A stretch of 64,000 bases of DNA from Leptothoe spongobia TAU-MAC 1115 (GTDB lineage Bacteria; Cyanobacteriota; Cyanobacteriia; Phormidesmidales; Phormidesmidaceae): assembly GCF_018739885.1 (NCBI RefSeq), contig NZ_JADOES010000010.1, positions 81,390-145,389 on the forward strand, written 5' to 3'. Below, one piece after another: positions 9,311-17,737 of this stretch; within the stretch, counting starts at the first letter, position 1; each line of letters opens with the position of its first letter. The notes under the pieces were generated by a model. It did not search any database, had not been told where the DNA came from, and saw nothing but the letters and a program-made list of their open reading frames with translations. The translations under genes were made by a program, and so were the position numbers.

Positions 9311-9733
9311 CTACAATTCAGATCGAGAACGATCCAGCCACTGTTGCAAAATGATAGCAGCCGCTCGACGGTCAATCAGTCCTTTATCTTTAACAGTTGG
9401 CCGACGCTCAGCTATCAGTTGCTGTTCGGCTTCTACCGATGTCAGCCGTTCATCCACATAGGTAACCGGTAAACTCAGGGCCTTTGCCAATCGTTTAGTA
9501 AATTTTTGCACCCGGCGGGCTTGGGTGCCCTTGGCACCGTCCATGGTGTATGGCAAACCGACCACTAGCAATGTAGCCTCTCGCTGACGAACGATCTGAC
9601 TCAGTTGCTCAGTCACGTAGACGAAAGATTTGTTGTTGATGGTGGTCAGACCAGTGGCAATGAGACCGGTGCGATCGCATCCTGCCACGCCAATGCGCTT
9701 ACTGCCAATATCCAATCCCAGTACAGAAATCAT
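9311..9733 (-). CDS. ruvX: Holliday junction resolvase-like protein YqgF/RuvX
   Basis: 140 residues, the usual size. RNase H-like fold: LGLDIGSKRIGVA at residues 5-17 carries the first catalytic Asp, VGLPYTMDG is the second strand, VTYVDERLTSVEAE the Glu/Asp-bearing block, and LIDRRAAAIILQQWL the last acidic helix. Members act on 16S rRNA maturation and/or branched DNA. It lies 35 bases after the GNAT gene and 106 before the DUF3727 gene in the same leftward cluster. Confidence 0.94.
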   Translation of the reverse strand: MISVLGLDIGSKRIGVAGCDRTGLIATGLTTINNKSFVYVTEQLSQIVRQREATLLVVGLPYTMDGAKGTQARRVQKFTKRLAKALSLPVTYVDERLTSVEAEQQLIAERRPTVKDKGLIDRRAAAIILQQWLDRSRSEL

Positions 9734-9768
9734 GGTCAGCCTTACTGGTTAGCCTTCTAGTAGCCCTA

Positions 9769-10941
9769 CTACCCTGCCGTCCCACCGGAAGAGTCATCTC
9801 CAGTAGACTGTCTCAACCCAGGATTAGCCGCATCCCAAAAGAACCGACTAGGAATAGCTTTACCAGAGGGCTGTAACCCCTGCAAAACATCCTGCAGACC
9901 TTCAATGGAAACTGCCTTGGTTTCTCGGACTTTATGCCATACCGAGCGAGACATCATGACAGCATGTTCTATCTCCGTAGCATCAATCTCCCGTAGATAG
10001 CTTTCTCGCTCAGGCTGATAATCCAGAGAAGCCAACTGTAATGTCTGGTTTGATGCCCCCTGTAGGACTTGGGCCATTTGAGTCATCAACTCTGGATAAA
10101 GCCATGTGTAAGCTGGATGTACGGTCAGCTTAGCCCGGTTGGGCTGTTCAGCATCTTGGGAAAGCCGCAAACTAAAGTAGCCAATGGCCGCCTTGCGCTG
10201 AGGTTCAAATACATAGGCAGACACCGATTCGGACTGCCCCAACCAACGCCGTACTTGGGAGCGTACTCCAGCAATTGAACGAGTGCGAAAATCTTGAATC
10301 TGATGATCAAACACTTGTCGCAGCTGGGGTGGCATGGAAGCCGTTTCCAGGTGATAGATGAGCTGCGCATCAGCGTTGCTCACTGGCAATAGATTTGGCA
10401 AATCTGGCTCATTTTCAGCCAGCTCAGCAATTTGCTCAGCATCAATCGACCAATAGGTGACATAAGCTAACGGTTGAAACCCGTTTTGACGATAGAGCGC
10501 TAGACCAAACTTGTCATGGATACTGGTTTCACTAATCCAGGTGTGGGCTTCGACCAGGGTTTCAAAGCAGTGACGCAGTAGTAAACTCGCCACATCGAGA
10601 TTTAGAGCCAGCTCCTCGTCAGCCACCGCATTAACCATCACCCGATCTACACGCCAGGTACTGCGGGTAGAGTTAAATGGAGAAACTTGAATCACCCCTT
10701 GGGTGGTGTGCTTACAGCCTGCTGCAAAGATCAGGGCCTTGGGCTGAAGCGGATTAACCAAGCGAGATAAACGCTGCCAGGAGGAATGCCCAAACATCCG
10801 TCCAGTCTCAGGCAAAGGCTGATGTTTTGTAAATGCACCACAGGTAACCACTTCTGAGCCCACATCAGGCATCAGTTTCTCTGAGTCACGAAAATGGACG
10901 GGACGAACTGCAATGGGTTCAGAGGGGTTAACAGGGGTCAT
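9769..10941 (-). CDS. GNAT-family N-acetyltransferase, cyanobacterial conserved
   Basis: 390 residues. The N-terminal half has GNAT-like features: IAVRPVHFRDSEKL at the start, a central VDRVMVN strand, and the helix plus LYRQNGFQPLAYVTYWSI that ends many GNAT domains. The C-terminal half contains a second, weaker repeat of the fold (VSAYVFEPQRKAAIGYFSLRL). The substrate is unknown. Cyanobacterial genomes commonly keep this gene between the CofE-like ligase gene and ruvX, as here (23 and 35 bases). The tail ends in a Ser/Gly-rich segment. Confidence 0.75.
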   Translation of the reverse strand: MTPVNPSEPIAVRPVHFRDSEKLMPDVGSEVVTCGAFTKHQPLPETGRMFGHSSWQRLSRLVNPLQPKALIFAAGCKHTTQGVIQVSPFNSTRSTWRVDRVMVNAVADEELALNLDVASLLLRHCFETLVEAHTWISETSIHDKFGLALYRQNGFQPLAYVTYWSIDAEQIAELAENEPDLPNLLPVSNADAQLIYHLETASMPPQLRQVFDHQIQDFRTRSIAGVRSQVRRWLGQSESVSAYVFEPQRKAAIGYFSLRLSQDAEQPNRAKLTVHPAYTWLYPELMTQMAQVLQGASNQTLQLASLDYQPERESYLREIDATEIEHAVMMSRSVWHKVRETKAVSIEGLQDVLQGLQPSGKAIPSRFFWDAANPGLRQSTGDDSSGGTAG

Positions 10942-10964
10942 AGGGCCAAAATGTATAAAAATCC

Positions 10965-12137
10965 CTAGGATTTCGGATGAATTAGGACCACAGGAGTCTG
11001 TTCATCGGCGTTACCAGCTGGATTATCAATCAAAGCACTTGTTACCAAGTCTAAGTCAGTGCCTGGTGTCGCTGCTAATATCTTAACCGCTTTCAAATCA
11101 TTCACATCGACAATGGCCGCTTTCAGGCCAGTTGCATCATAAATTTCTTGAACAATTTTTTCGGGGTGTTGAGGACCGAGGACGATGAATTGATCGTAGG
11201 GGGGTAACGTACCGGTGACATCGTCAATCAAACGCGCCTGATCACCCGCTAATACATAGAACATACCGGGACGACCGAGAAGTTTCTTTGCGATCGCACC
11301 CACCACAAAGGCATACACCACTCGCACCGGACCTACCAAATCAACCAGCGTCTGCATACCGCAAGCCGTTGCCAAACTCGATGTCGGCATAAAGAAATAG
11401 CAAATCCGCTTGGCAACCCAACCCGGTTTGATACTACTGGGATGCCGCCACCGGCCCTGCATAATTGCCACAGGCGTTTCACCAATAGTGACAATGTCCC
11501 CTGGCTTAGCGTATGGCTCTACATAGCGTTTAACCGTATCGATGGGGCTATCGAGAGGGCCCAACAAATGGGTGGGAATCGGCAAAACCTCAGCCTTAGG
11601 TGTGGAGCGCCAATTTTGAGGCGCATTGGGGTCAGGATACTTGAGCGGTACCACCACATTTCCCATTTTGGGGATGCGGCCTTCGGGACCGTAAGTGAGA
11701 TAGTGCACCTTAACCCATAAAGCCTTCAGCCTCGATAAGTCGGGACCTTGAATATCAATTTTGATCTTCAGCCCAGTGGATTTAGCCGTCTTGACAATGT
11801 AAGCGAACCAATAATTATCTGGCCTAGCAGGGGCATCTTCATGGTTCGAAACCAGCTGGGTTTTAACCGTAATGTCGTCAACGCTAGCCCCCGATAGTAG
11901 CTCTGCCTCAACCGAAATTTCCGGCACCATAATCTCTAAGGTGCGGGTCAGATTCACCAGGGAGGGCTCCCCTTCAATGACATAGTGTTGGGACTCTCGG
12001 GAAGTAATTGTCCACTTGCCAGACTCTAGCTCCAACTGATTGCCAGGGCGGGCCTGATATTGCCGCTCGATCAGTAGCCAAACTCCCAGGGCCAGCAATA
12101 TCAGTAAAATTACTAGCGTGCCCAAAATCCCTGCCAT
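10965..12137 (-). CDS. CofE-like (F420-0:gamma-glutamyl ligase family) membrane-anchored protein
   Basis: 390 residues. A single N-terminal membrane helix (about residues 3-23) is followed by an extended region, then a CofE-like domain from about residue 190 (KRYVEPYAKPGDIVTIGETPVAIMQGR). The rest includes RICYFFMPTSSLATACGMQTLVDLVGP and a region resembling the glutamyl-ligase core (AAIVDVNDLKAVKILA). Cyanobacterial versions are routinely named F420-0 gamma-glutamyl ligase, but most cyanobacteria are not known for F420 metabolism, so the true substrate is uncertain. It is the first gene of the leftward cluster ending at the YqeG gene. Confidence 0.78.
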   Translation of the reverse strand: MAGILGTLVILLILLALGVWLLIERQYQARPGNQLELESGKWTITSRESQHYVIEGEPSLVNLTRTLEIMVPEISVEAELLSGASVDDITVKTQLVSNHEDAPARPDNYWFAYIVKTAKSTGLKIKIDIQGPDLSRLKALWVKVHYLTYGPEGRIPKMGNVVVPLKYPDPNAPQNWRSTPKAEVLPIPTHLLGPLDSPIDTVKRYVEPYAKPGDIVTIGETPVAIMQGRWRHPSSIKPGWVAKRICYFFMPTSSLATACGMQTLVDLVGPVRVVYAFVVGAIAKKLLGRPGMFYVLAGDQARLIDDVTGTLPPYDQFIVLGPQHPEKIVQEIYDATGLKAAIVDVNDLKAVKILAATPGTDLDLVTSALIDNPAGNADEQTPVVLIHPKS

Positions 12138-12374
12138 TAACGGGTTACTCCTGTGCCATATAAATGGGTGGTGTGGCCATAACCCTTAGCTTTGGTTTAT
12201 GGCTGCATCCGTAAGATTTGTATCGCACTCTCGGATCTGAAGCAATCACTGAAATATCTGAGCAGAGTTTTAAAATTCTCCCTATCGATGGGTTCAAATA
12301 TCAAAAAAAATTTTATCTGATATTTTCTACACCTATTCAGGAAACTTTAGAACGACGGGTTTGTGCGAAATTTT

Positions 12375-12903
12375 ATGCCCTCAAAGAACAAATCATTACC
12401 ATGGTTACTGCGACTTACGATAGCCACACCACTTCTAATAGCAGTGGGAATGGTAGGTATTTTGTGTGTGGCTATTGCCTCTGATACGGTCGCGAATAAC
12501 CGCATACTGCACAAGTACAACAAAGAATTTCAAAAGCTTCCACATCCTCGGCACACTTCAAAAGTTCATGCTTTCAATCAGGTAGTACGCTCACCTGGAA
12601 ATGGTGATCACTGTTTTTACTTGGTGGGTGAATTAAGGCAAGCTTCAGTCAGTCAGTCAGTTTAAAGTCGCTGCTTTTAATTCAGATACTGAATCTCAGC
12701 ACGAACTTGGAATTGGCGAATTCCGAATTGAATTTGAAAAAAATGGTCAGTTTAGGCAAAAGATCCCCTATAGACTTCCATAAAGGCTTGATTCACGTGA
12801 AAATATTGAGGATTCATTAGAGTCAAAACACTTGCTCTACATGATTTATTGGATTATCCCTGAGTATGTAACTTCGTATCGCAACTACGTAACTAGCTTT
12901 TGA
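12375..12903 (+). pseudogene. Broken membrane-anchored hypothetical gene with (CAGT)4 slippage tract
   Basis: An ATG at 12375 opens a 96-codon frame with a membrane or signal helix (RLTIATPLLIAVGMVGILCVA). It ends at TAA 12663, right after four CAGT units at 12646-12661. With one unit fewer, the reading frame runs on through FKVAAFNSDTESQHELGIGE and FRIEFEKNGQFRQKIPYRLP to TAA 12781. Beyond that single stop the same frame stays open for 39 codons (RLDSRENIEDSLESKHLLYM, then IYWIIPEYVTSYRNY) to TGA 12901. So the ancestral gene was about 175 codons and now carries one frameshift and one nonsense codon. The family is not recognised. A short fragment may still be expressed. Confidence 0.6.
12646..12661 (+). 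repeat. Tetranucleotide microsatellite (CAGT)4
   Basis: Four perfect CAGT units inside a reading frame. Three (or six) units would join the upstream and downstream frames, four do not. This is the kind of tract that mutates by slippage. Confidence 0.85.
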
Positions 12904-12940
12904 CTATGCACACTTAATCAAAGTGCATGTGTTGATTGCT

Positions 12941-13429
12941 CTACGCTGACTCATTAGCAGCTGCGATCGCATTTTGATACAGTCTTGGACTAATTCGAGT
13001 TCCACTTTTGATTAAGGCAACCAAAATATCTTTGACACTATCGATTAGTCCCCGTTGCTTTGCCACCAACAAAGTACCGATAGTACCGACAACTGGCAAG
13101 TTACGAGATAACGCAACTCGGCGAGCATCTAGATCATCTATCAGTAGCTGATCTGCCTTATATTCTTCAGCCAGAATCATAGCAGCACATTCACCTTTAC
13201 CAAGTCGAGTAGTATTTTGAAGTTCAGCTATCCTATGGGACTGACTAACAGATTGAATCCTAATCCAATCAACAGCCTTTACCTGAGAAATAGCTGGGTG
13301 ATTACCTGTAGTGACTTCGTCGTATACTTCTTGCGGGATAAGGATTGTACCATAAACTCGAAAAAGTAAATTGAGCTGATTGACCTTAGCTAACTCACTG
13401 AGAGGCGTAGTGTCTGAGACAACTATCAC
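12941..13429 (-). CDS. DUF3368 PIN-like toxin
   Basis: 162 residues. PIN-fold signs: VVSDTTPLSELAKV at the N-terminus with the first Asp, RLGKGECAAMILAEEY with the Glu, and LLIDDLDARRVALSRNLPVVGTIGTLLVAKQRGLI near the C-terminus with the late acidic pair. This is the DUF3368 pattern; such proteins are predicted ribonuclease toxins. Its start codon overlaps the antitoxin stop by four bases (13426-13429), so the two are translationally coupled. The pair neighbours the degraded gene at 12375-12903, consistent with a small accessory island. Confidence 0.88.
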   Translation of the reverse strand: MIVVSDTTPLSELAKVNQLNLLFRVYGTILIPQEVYDEVTTGNHPAISQVKAVDWIRIQSVSQSHRIAELQNTTRLGKGECAAMILAEEYKADQLLIDDLDARRVALSRNLPVVGTIGTLLVAKQRGLIDSVKDILVALIKSGTRISPRLYQNAIAAANESA

Positions 13430-13716
13430 AAATCAGTACCCTCCATCCTGCATAGAGTTTGTGAAACTTCCTGCAATAAATCTTCCTCACTCTGTGTCGG
13501 GAATGGTGAAATATCATAGCTTTCCATTAGTGTAGATAACTGCCAACGATCAATTGCCAGTTGCTCAGCAGCGTGACCAGCACTAATATCTCCATGCTTT
13601 AGCAGCACCATAATAAAGGCTTCTCTGGCTTTGGTCTCAGCTTCTTGCCGATGCCCTTCTGCCAGCTCAGGTAACGAAACGGTGAACTTAATTTCTGTAG
13701 ACTGGACAAGCATCAC
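13426..13716 (-). CDS. UPF0175-family antitoxin
   Basis: 96 residues from GTG 13716, or 95 from the adjacent ATG at 13713. The central helix-turn-helix-like segment KHGDISAGHAAEQLAIDRWQLSTLMESYDI is the UPF0175 signature, found in antitoxins paired with DUF3368 toxins. The N-terminus (TEIKFTVSLPELA) is a beta-strand typical of ribbon-type partners. It probably neutralises the downstream PIN-like protein and represses the operon. The promoter should lie in the 57 bases before it. Confidence 0.85.
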   Translation of the reverse strand: MMLVQSTEIKFTVSLPELAEGHRQEAETKAREAFIMVLLKHGDISAGHAAEQLAIDRWQLSTLMESYDISPFPTQSEEDLLQEVSQTLCRMEGTDL

Positions 13717-13773
13717 TACTCAGGAAAAATTAGCTCTCGTTCCATTGTGACATCAGGACTCCGAAACCAACAC

Positions 13774-14238
13774 TTACTGCAAAAGCTCAAATAGTCCATC
13801 GTCCAGCTCATACCCCAGCGTCCGCACCACTAGCTTCAGTTTCTCAATCCCATCAATCTGGTTATCTTTCAGCCATTGAGCAATGGTGAAGACCTTGCCC
13901 ATCACAAAAATTTCTAGGGCTTCTGGGTTATAGCGGATACCATCTAGCGGGCTGAACTGATGGGGTACCAGCATCGCGGTATAGCGGCCTAGTTCACCGG
14001 ACTCCACATCTAGAAACAAAGGTAGCCAAGGATAATGGCTATCAAGACGAATAAACCATAGGCGCACCTCAGGAACTTCGGAAAGTTCTCTGGGGTCGTT
14101 CGCCTCGCGGGGATAGTCGATATTAAAACTCATTTTAAGGTCGACTTGGTGCCAATCAACTTGGCTCAGAGCAGTGTGAGCCACCGTTAGATCCAGGGTC
14201 TGGAGGTATTTAGCACCGACAACAATGGATTGAGACAT
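13774..14238 (-). CDS. CRR6-like NdhI maturation factor (DUF1817)
   Basis: 154 residues from the ATG at 14238 (MSQSIVVGAKYL). An in-frame upstream extension to 14403 is rejected because it looks non-coding. The conserved block MSFNIDYPREANDPRELSEV and VRLWFIRLDSHYPWLPLFLD, followed by AMLVPHQFSPLDGIRYNPEALEIFVMGKV, is the CRR6/DUF1817 signature. In plants and cyanobacteria CRR6 is needed to assemble the NdhI subunit into the photosynthetic NDH-1 complex. This fits ndhS elsewhere in the window. The C-terminal 45 residues are helical and acidic. Confidence 0.9.
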   Translation of the reverse strand: MSQSIVVGAKYLQTLDLTVAHTALSQVDWHQVDLKMSFNIDYPREANDPRELSEVPEVRLWFIRLDSHYPWLPLFLDVESGELGRYTAMLVPHQFSPLDGIRYNPEALEIFVMGKVFTIAQWLKDNQIDGIEKLKLVVRTLGYELDDGLFELLQ

Positions 14239-14464
14239 TGTAAGGCAGATGAAACAGACTAGAGATTTGTCACATTGGTAGAGGCCATGGATATCCACCA
14301 GGGTATGGATAAATAAATCCAATGTGACGCGCAAACATCCTAATGCATCAGGACCGTTTGCTAGACAGTGTGCCTTGCTGTGGAAGACTTTACTAGGGGT
14401 CAAGTCTTATCTGCACATCCTCGGTTCAAATTGATACTTCACGATATATAAGCTTTTATTTGCT

Positions 14465-15580
14465 ATGACCACATCTCCAATTCGAGTATGTATTACCCTA
14501 GGCACCCGGCCCGAAGCGATTAAACTAGCCCCGGTGATTAAACAGTTTCAAAAAACACCAGGTTTTGACACCCAGGTCGTCCTCACTGGCCAACATCGGG
14601 AAATGGTAGATCAGGTCATGCAGCTGTTTGAGATTAAGGCTGACCGAGATCTGAATATTATGCAGCCCAAACAAACCCTGTCAGATATTACTTGTCGGAG
14701 TTTGCAAGGTCTACAGACGCTTTTTGCCGAACTCCAGCCGCAGATTGTACTGGTTCAAGGCGACACGACCACGGCCTTTGCCGCTGCCCTAGCCGCGTTT
14801 TATCAGAAAATTCCAGTCGGTCATGTGGAAGCTGGACTGCGCACCGATAATATTTTGGATCCCTTTCCCGAAGAAGCCAATCGAAGGTTAGTATCGCAAA
14901 TCACCACCCTCCACTTTCCCCCTACGGATAAGTCCGTTGCTAACCTGACGGCTTCTGGTGTGAGTGGCAAAGTGATTAAAACTGGCAATACGGTGATTGA
15001 TGCCTTGCAAACCGTGGCATCAAAGGCTCCAGCCTGTGAAGTTCCTGGATTAGACTGGAATAACCATCGAGTTATTCTGTCAACGGTACATCGTCGAGAA
15101 AACTGGGGTGAGCCACTGCAGAATATTGCCAAAGGCTTTCTACAAGTATTAGATAAGTTTGAAGATGTAGCTTTGCTATTGCCGCTACATCGCAACCCCA
15201 CCGTCAGAGAGCCCTTAAAAGCTGCGTTGGAATCTCATCCTCGTACATTTTTGGTAGAGCCCCTCGACTACGGTCAGCTAGTGGGAGCCATGCGACGCTG
15301 CCATCTGCTACTAACTGACTCCGGTGGACTCCAGGAAGAAGCCCCTGGTCTTGGCAAACCAGTACTCGTTCTACGGGAAACAACTGAGCGCCCCGAAGCT
15401 GCCGAAGCTGGCACAGCAAAATTAGTGGGCACTGAACCGGAGGTGATTACGGCTGAAGCAGCCAAGCTCCTCAGCGATCCAGTCGCTTACGATGCCATGG
15501 CTCGCGCCATTAATCCATTTGGAGATGGGAAAGCATCGGAACGGATCGTCCAAGCTGTGCAGGATTATTTCAGCCAATAG
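14465..15580 (+). CDS. wecB: UDP-N-acetylglucosamine 2-epimerase (non-hydrolysing)
   Basis: 371 residues, the expected length. It converts UDP-GlcNAc to UDP-ManNAc for surface polysaccharide or glycan synthesis. Motifs: TLGTRPEAIKLAPVI at residues 11-25, TGQHREM at 41-47, VQGDTTTAFAAALAA near 97-111, GHVEAGLRT at 119-127, STVHRRENWG, and the UDP-binding block LLTDSGGLQEEAPGLGKPVLVLR. All key residues seen in the family are present. It is followed at some distance by a group of membrane glycosyltransferases, suggesting a shared envelope-glycan role, though they are not in one operon. Confidence 0.96.
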   Translation: MTTSPIRVCITLGTRPEAIKLAPVIKQFQKTPGFDTQVVLTGQHREMVDQVMQLFEIKADRDLNIMQPKQTLSDITCRSLQGLQTLFAELQPQIVLVQGDTTTAFAAALAAFYQKIPVGHVEAGLRTDNILDPFPEEANRRLVSQITTLHFPPTDKSVANLTASGVSGKVIKTGNTVIDALQTVASKAPACEVPGLDWNNHRVILSTVHRRENWGEPLQNIAKGFLQVLDKFEDVALLLPLHRNPTVREPLKAALESHPRTFLVEPLDYGQLVGAMRRCHLLLTDSGGLQEEAPGLGKPVLVLRETTERPEAAEAGTAKLVGTEPEVITAEAAKLLSDPVAYDAMARAINPFGDGKASERIVQAVQDYFSQ

Positions 15581-15620
15581 GCGAGAACTTTTAAGAGGTA
15601 AAGGTTAAGAAGCAAGGACA

Positions 15621-15884
15621 CTAAGCATCTTCACCCTTGCGATCTATAGTATCCAGTAAACTTTTCTTGGACGCTTTCAAGTCTTTCCACAGCTGTTTAA
15701 TGCGGCCATAGGCATCTTCAGATGTAATTTTGCCACCGGTTTCCAGGTTGCAAATCAATGACACTTTGCTAGCAAATTCTTGCAAATTGGCATTAAACAC
15801 CATCCGCTCTGGCGTAAACTCACCGTGGTAGGGAGCACGCGGCATGATGAGATTTTCTTTCTGCTTTTGAGGGTCGTCAGACAA
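15621..15884 (-). CDS. Small conserved cyanobacterial protein (DUF7219-like)
   Basis: 87 residues from a TTG at 15884 preceded by AGAGG at good spacing; an ATG at 15845 would give 74. Core pattern: YHGEFTPERMVFNANLQEFA, KVSLICNLETGGKITSEDAY and IKQLWKDLKASKK. I recognise this as a widespread short cyanobacterial family, probably DUF7219, with no assigned function. It is helical and soluble. It is convergent with wecB, 40 bases apart. Confidence 0.75.
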   Translation of the reverse strand: MSDDPQKQKENLIMPRAPYHGEFTPERMVFNANLQEFASKVSLICNLETGGKITSEDAYGRIKQLWKDLKASKKSLLDTIDRKGEDA

Positions 15885-16052
15885 TGGAAAGGCCTCTGAT
15901 GAAGGGTTGATGCTTGGTAAATACCCAGATGTCGCTATCGATTACTTGGCGATCATAGCAATGTCTCCTAAATTAGGGCTCGACATCGTAATGTACATGA
16001 CACACCTACCTAGGGTTACCCCAAAGCAGTCATGGAAAAGCCATCTATCGTC

Positions 16053-17666
16053 TTACTGAGCCATCGTCTGAATCAAAACCATGCCTTCCGCGCGACCAAT
16101 TTCACGATGAGGGGGTAAGTCAGCTAAATGTTGAGCTTCGGCTAAGACGTAAATGTTTTCCTGCCAGCGGTCGAGGAGTGGTTGGCCAGAGAGGTTAGGT
16201 ATGTAGCGATCGCAATAAAAATTTAGACTGGGTCGCCCATAGCTAAACGTCGTTACCACCTCAGCTGCCGTCGGTACAGATTGGTTAATCAGCAATGCCA
16301 CCGGCTTCACCCCATAGGCCTCATTTAGCTCCCAAAGCCAAAAATCCGATCCCAGTAGCAGTAGCAGGGTGCAATAGAGACCTACCATCAGCGTCAAACA
16401 CCAGCGCAATTGACGTCGCCACAGCTGCCAACCCGTCCAACCAACACTTAGCCCCAGCACAATTCCAATAGTAATTAAGGTTGGATGCTGGTCAGCAATC
16501 CCCAAGTACAGGCCACCTCCGAGTGCCACCACAGCAATCAAGGCGAAGAACCCCACCGCCCACCGTGGTGGCTTTTGCCAGCAATGGTGCAAATACCCTC
16601 CAATCGCTAACGCCACAAACGGATATAGCGGCATGATGTACCACGGCAACTTGGTTCCCATGAGGGATATTGCCCCCAGATAAATACCGGTACCGACCAG
16701 CACGAGCTGTCCCCAGGGACGCTGCCGCTGTCGCCAGGCCAGCAAGATCCCACCCGGCCAAAATATCAGCCAGGGCCAGCTGTACTTCAGCAACTCCAGC
16801 AGATAGTACCAGGGAGGGTGCTGGTGATCTTCAATGACAGACGTGACTCGATCCAATGACTGAGCCACAAAGTGCCCCTGCCAGTAAACATCGCCGTAGC
16901 GTCCCAGCTGAGCACCGTACCAAAGTACAACCGGCAAACTCCCCAGGACTAGCCCTAGCCCTAGATAGAGACTACAACGCAACCCTTTAGAGCCTTGACT
17001 AAGCATCAGACGTTGCCCAGAAAAAAGGCTTGTCCCCGCCTGAACACTAAAGAAAACCAGGGCAATCGTCCCCAGTAACAGCACCAAAATCCCCTTTGTC
17101 AGAGCAATCAGCCCAAGACAAATTCCGACCCCAAGGGCATACCCGGAGCATTTCCTCGCCTTTAGTCCTGCCAGCAGCAATAACAAAAATAACGTCACCG
17201 CCACCCCATCACGCATGGCCAGACGACTATGGCGCACCACTGGTAACAATGTTAAGAAAACACCTGCCGATAGCAAGGCGGGTCGCCGCTGTCCAAAGAC
17301 CTCCCGACCAATCCAGTAAAGCAACGGCACGGCCAGGGCACTTACCATTGCAGGCAGTAATCGTGAGGTCCATTCTGAAACCCCACCCATGTACCCTGTC
17401 GCCATTAACCACTCCACCAGGGGGGGCTTATTTAGATAAGGACCGTCGTATAGCGTAGGATAAAGCCAATCTCCGCTGGTTGCCATTCCCCGCGCCACGG
17501 AGGCAATGGTGCCTTCATCCCAGTCGCGCAGAGGCACCATCCCCAACCGCCATAGATATAAGCACCAAGCTGCAAGCATTAGCCATAACCCATCAGCTGT
17601 TTTTGCCGTTTTATCACTGGCCGCTGAACGGTCTGACCACACGAATTTGTCTACCCGATTAACCAC
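16053..17666 (-). CDS. ArnT/GT39-like membrane glycosyltransferase
   Basis: 537 residues with about 10-12 predicted membrane helices. After the first helix comes RDWDEGTIASVARGMATSGDW, whose Asp-Glu pair matches the catalytic acidic motif of GT39/GT83 polyprenyl-phosphate-dependent transferases, and then YLNKPPLVEW. A C-terminal soluble stretch (YGRPSLNFYCDRYIPNLSG) matches the periplasmic part of ArnT-like enzymes. It probably moves a sugar from a lipid carrier onto a periplasmic acceptor. It is divergent from the next gene, with 71 bases between starts. Exact donor and acceptor are unknown. Confidence 0.85.
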   Translation of the reverse strand: MVNRVDKFVWSDRSAASDKTAKTADGLWLMLAAWCLYLWRLGMVPLRDWDEGTIASVARGMATSGDWLYPTLYDGPYLNKPPLVEWLMATGYMGGVSEWTSRLLPAMVSALAVPLLYWIGREVFGQRRPALLSAGVFLTLLPVVRHSRLAMRDGVAVTLFLLLLLAGLKARKCSGYALGVGICLGLIALTKGILVLLLGTIALVFFSVQAGTSLFSGQRLMLSQGSKGLRCSLYLGLGLVLGSLPVVLWYGAQLGRYGDVYWQGHFVAQSLDRVTSVIEDHQHPPWYYLLELLKYSWPWLIFWPGGILLAWRQRQRPWGQLVLVGTGIYLGAISLMGTKLPWYIMPLYPFVALAIGGYLHHCWQKPPRWAVGFFALIAVVALGGGLYLGIADQHPTLITIGIVLGLSVGWTGWQLWRRQLRWCLTLMVGLYCTLLLLLGSDFWLWELNEAYGVKPVALLINQSVPTAAEVVTTFSYGRPSLNFYCDRYIPNLSGQPLLDRWQENIYVLAEAQHLADLPPHREIGRAEGMVLIQTMAQ

Positions 17667-17737
17667 AACAATGTAGTCAAGGACAATTCATCCAAGACAA
17701 TGGCACAATAGCTACGCCCTATTATCTTCCTATCCCC

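Noticed and set aside
12218..12484. 88-codon rightward frame before the (CAGT)4 gene
   Set aside because: It starts with a TTG, runs out of frame across the better-supported membrane-protein start at 12375, and shows no domain.
14239..14403. N-terminal extension of the CRR6-like gene to 14403
   Set aside because: The added 55 residues are Cys/His-rich and unlike the family; homologues begin close to the ATG at 14238.
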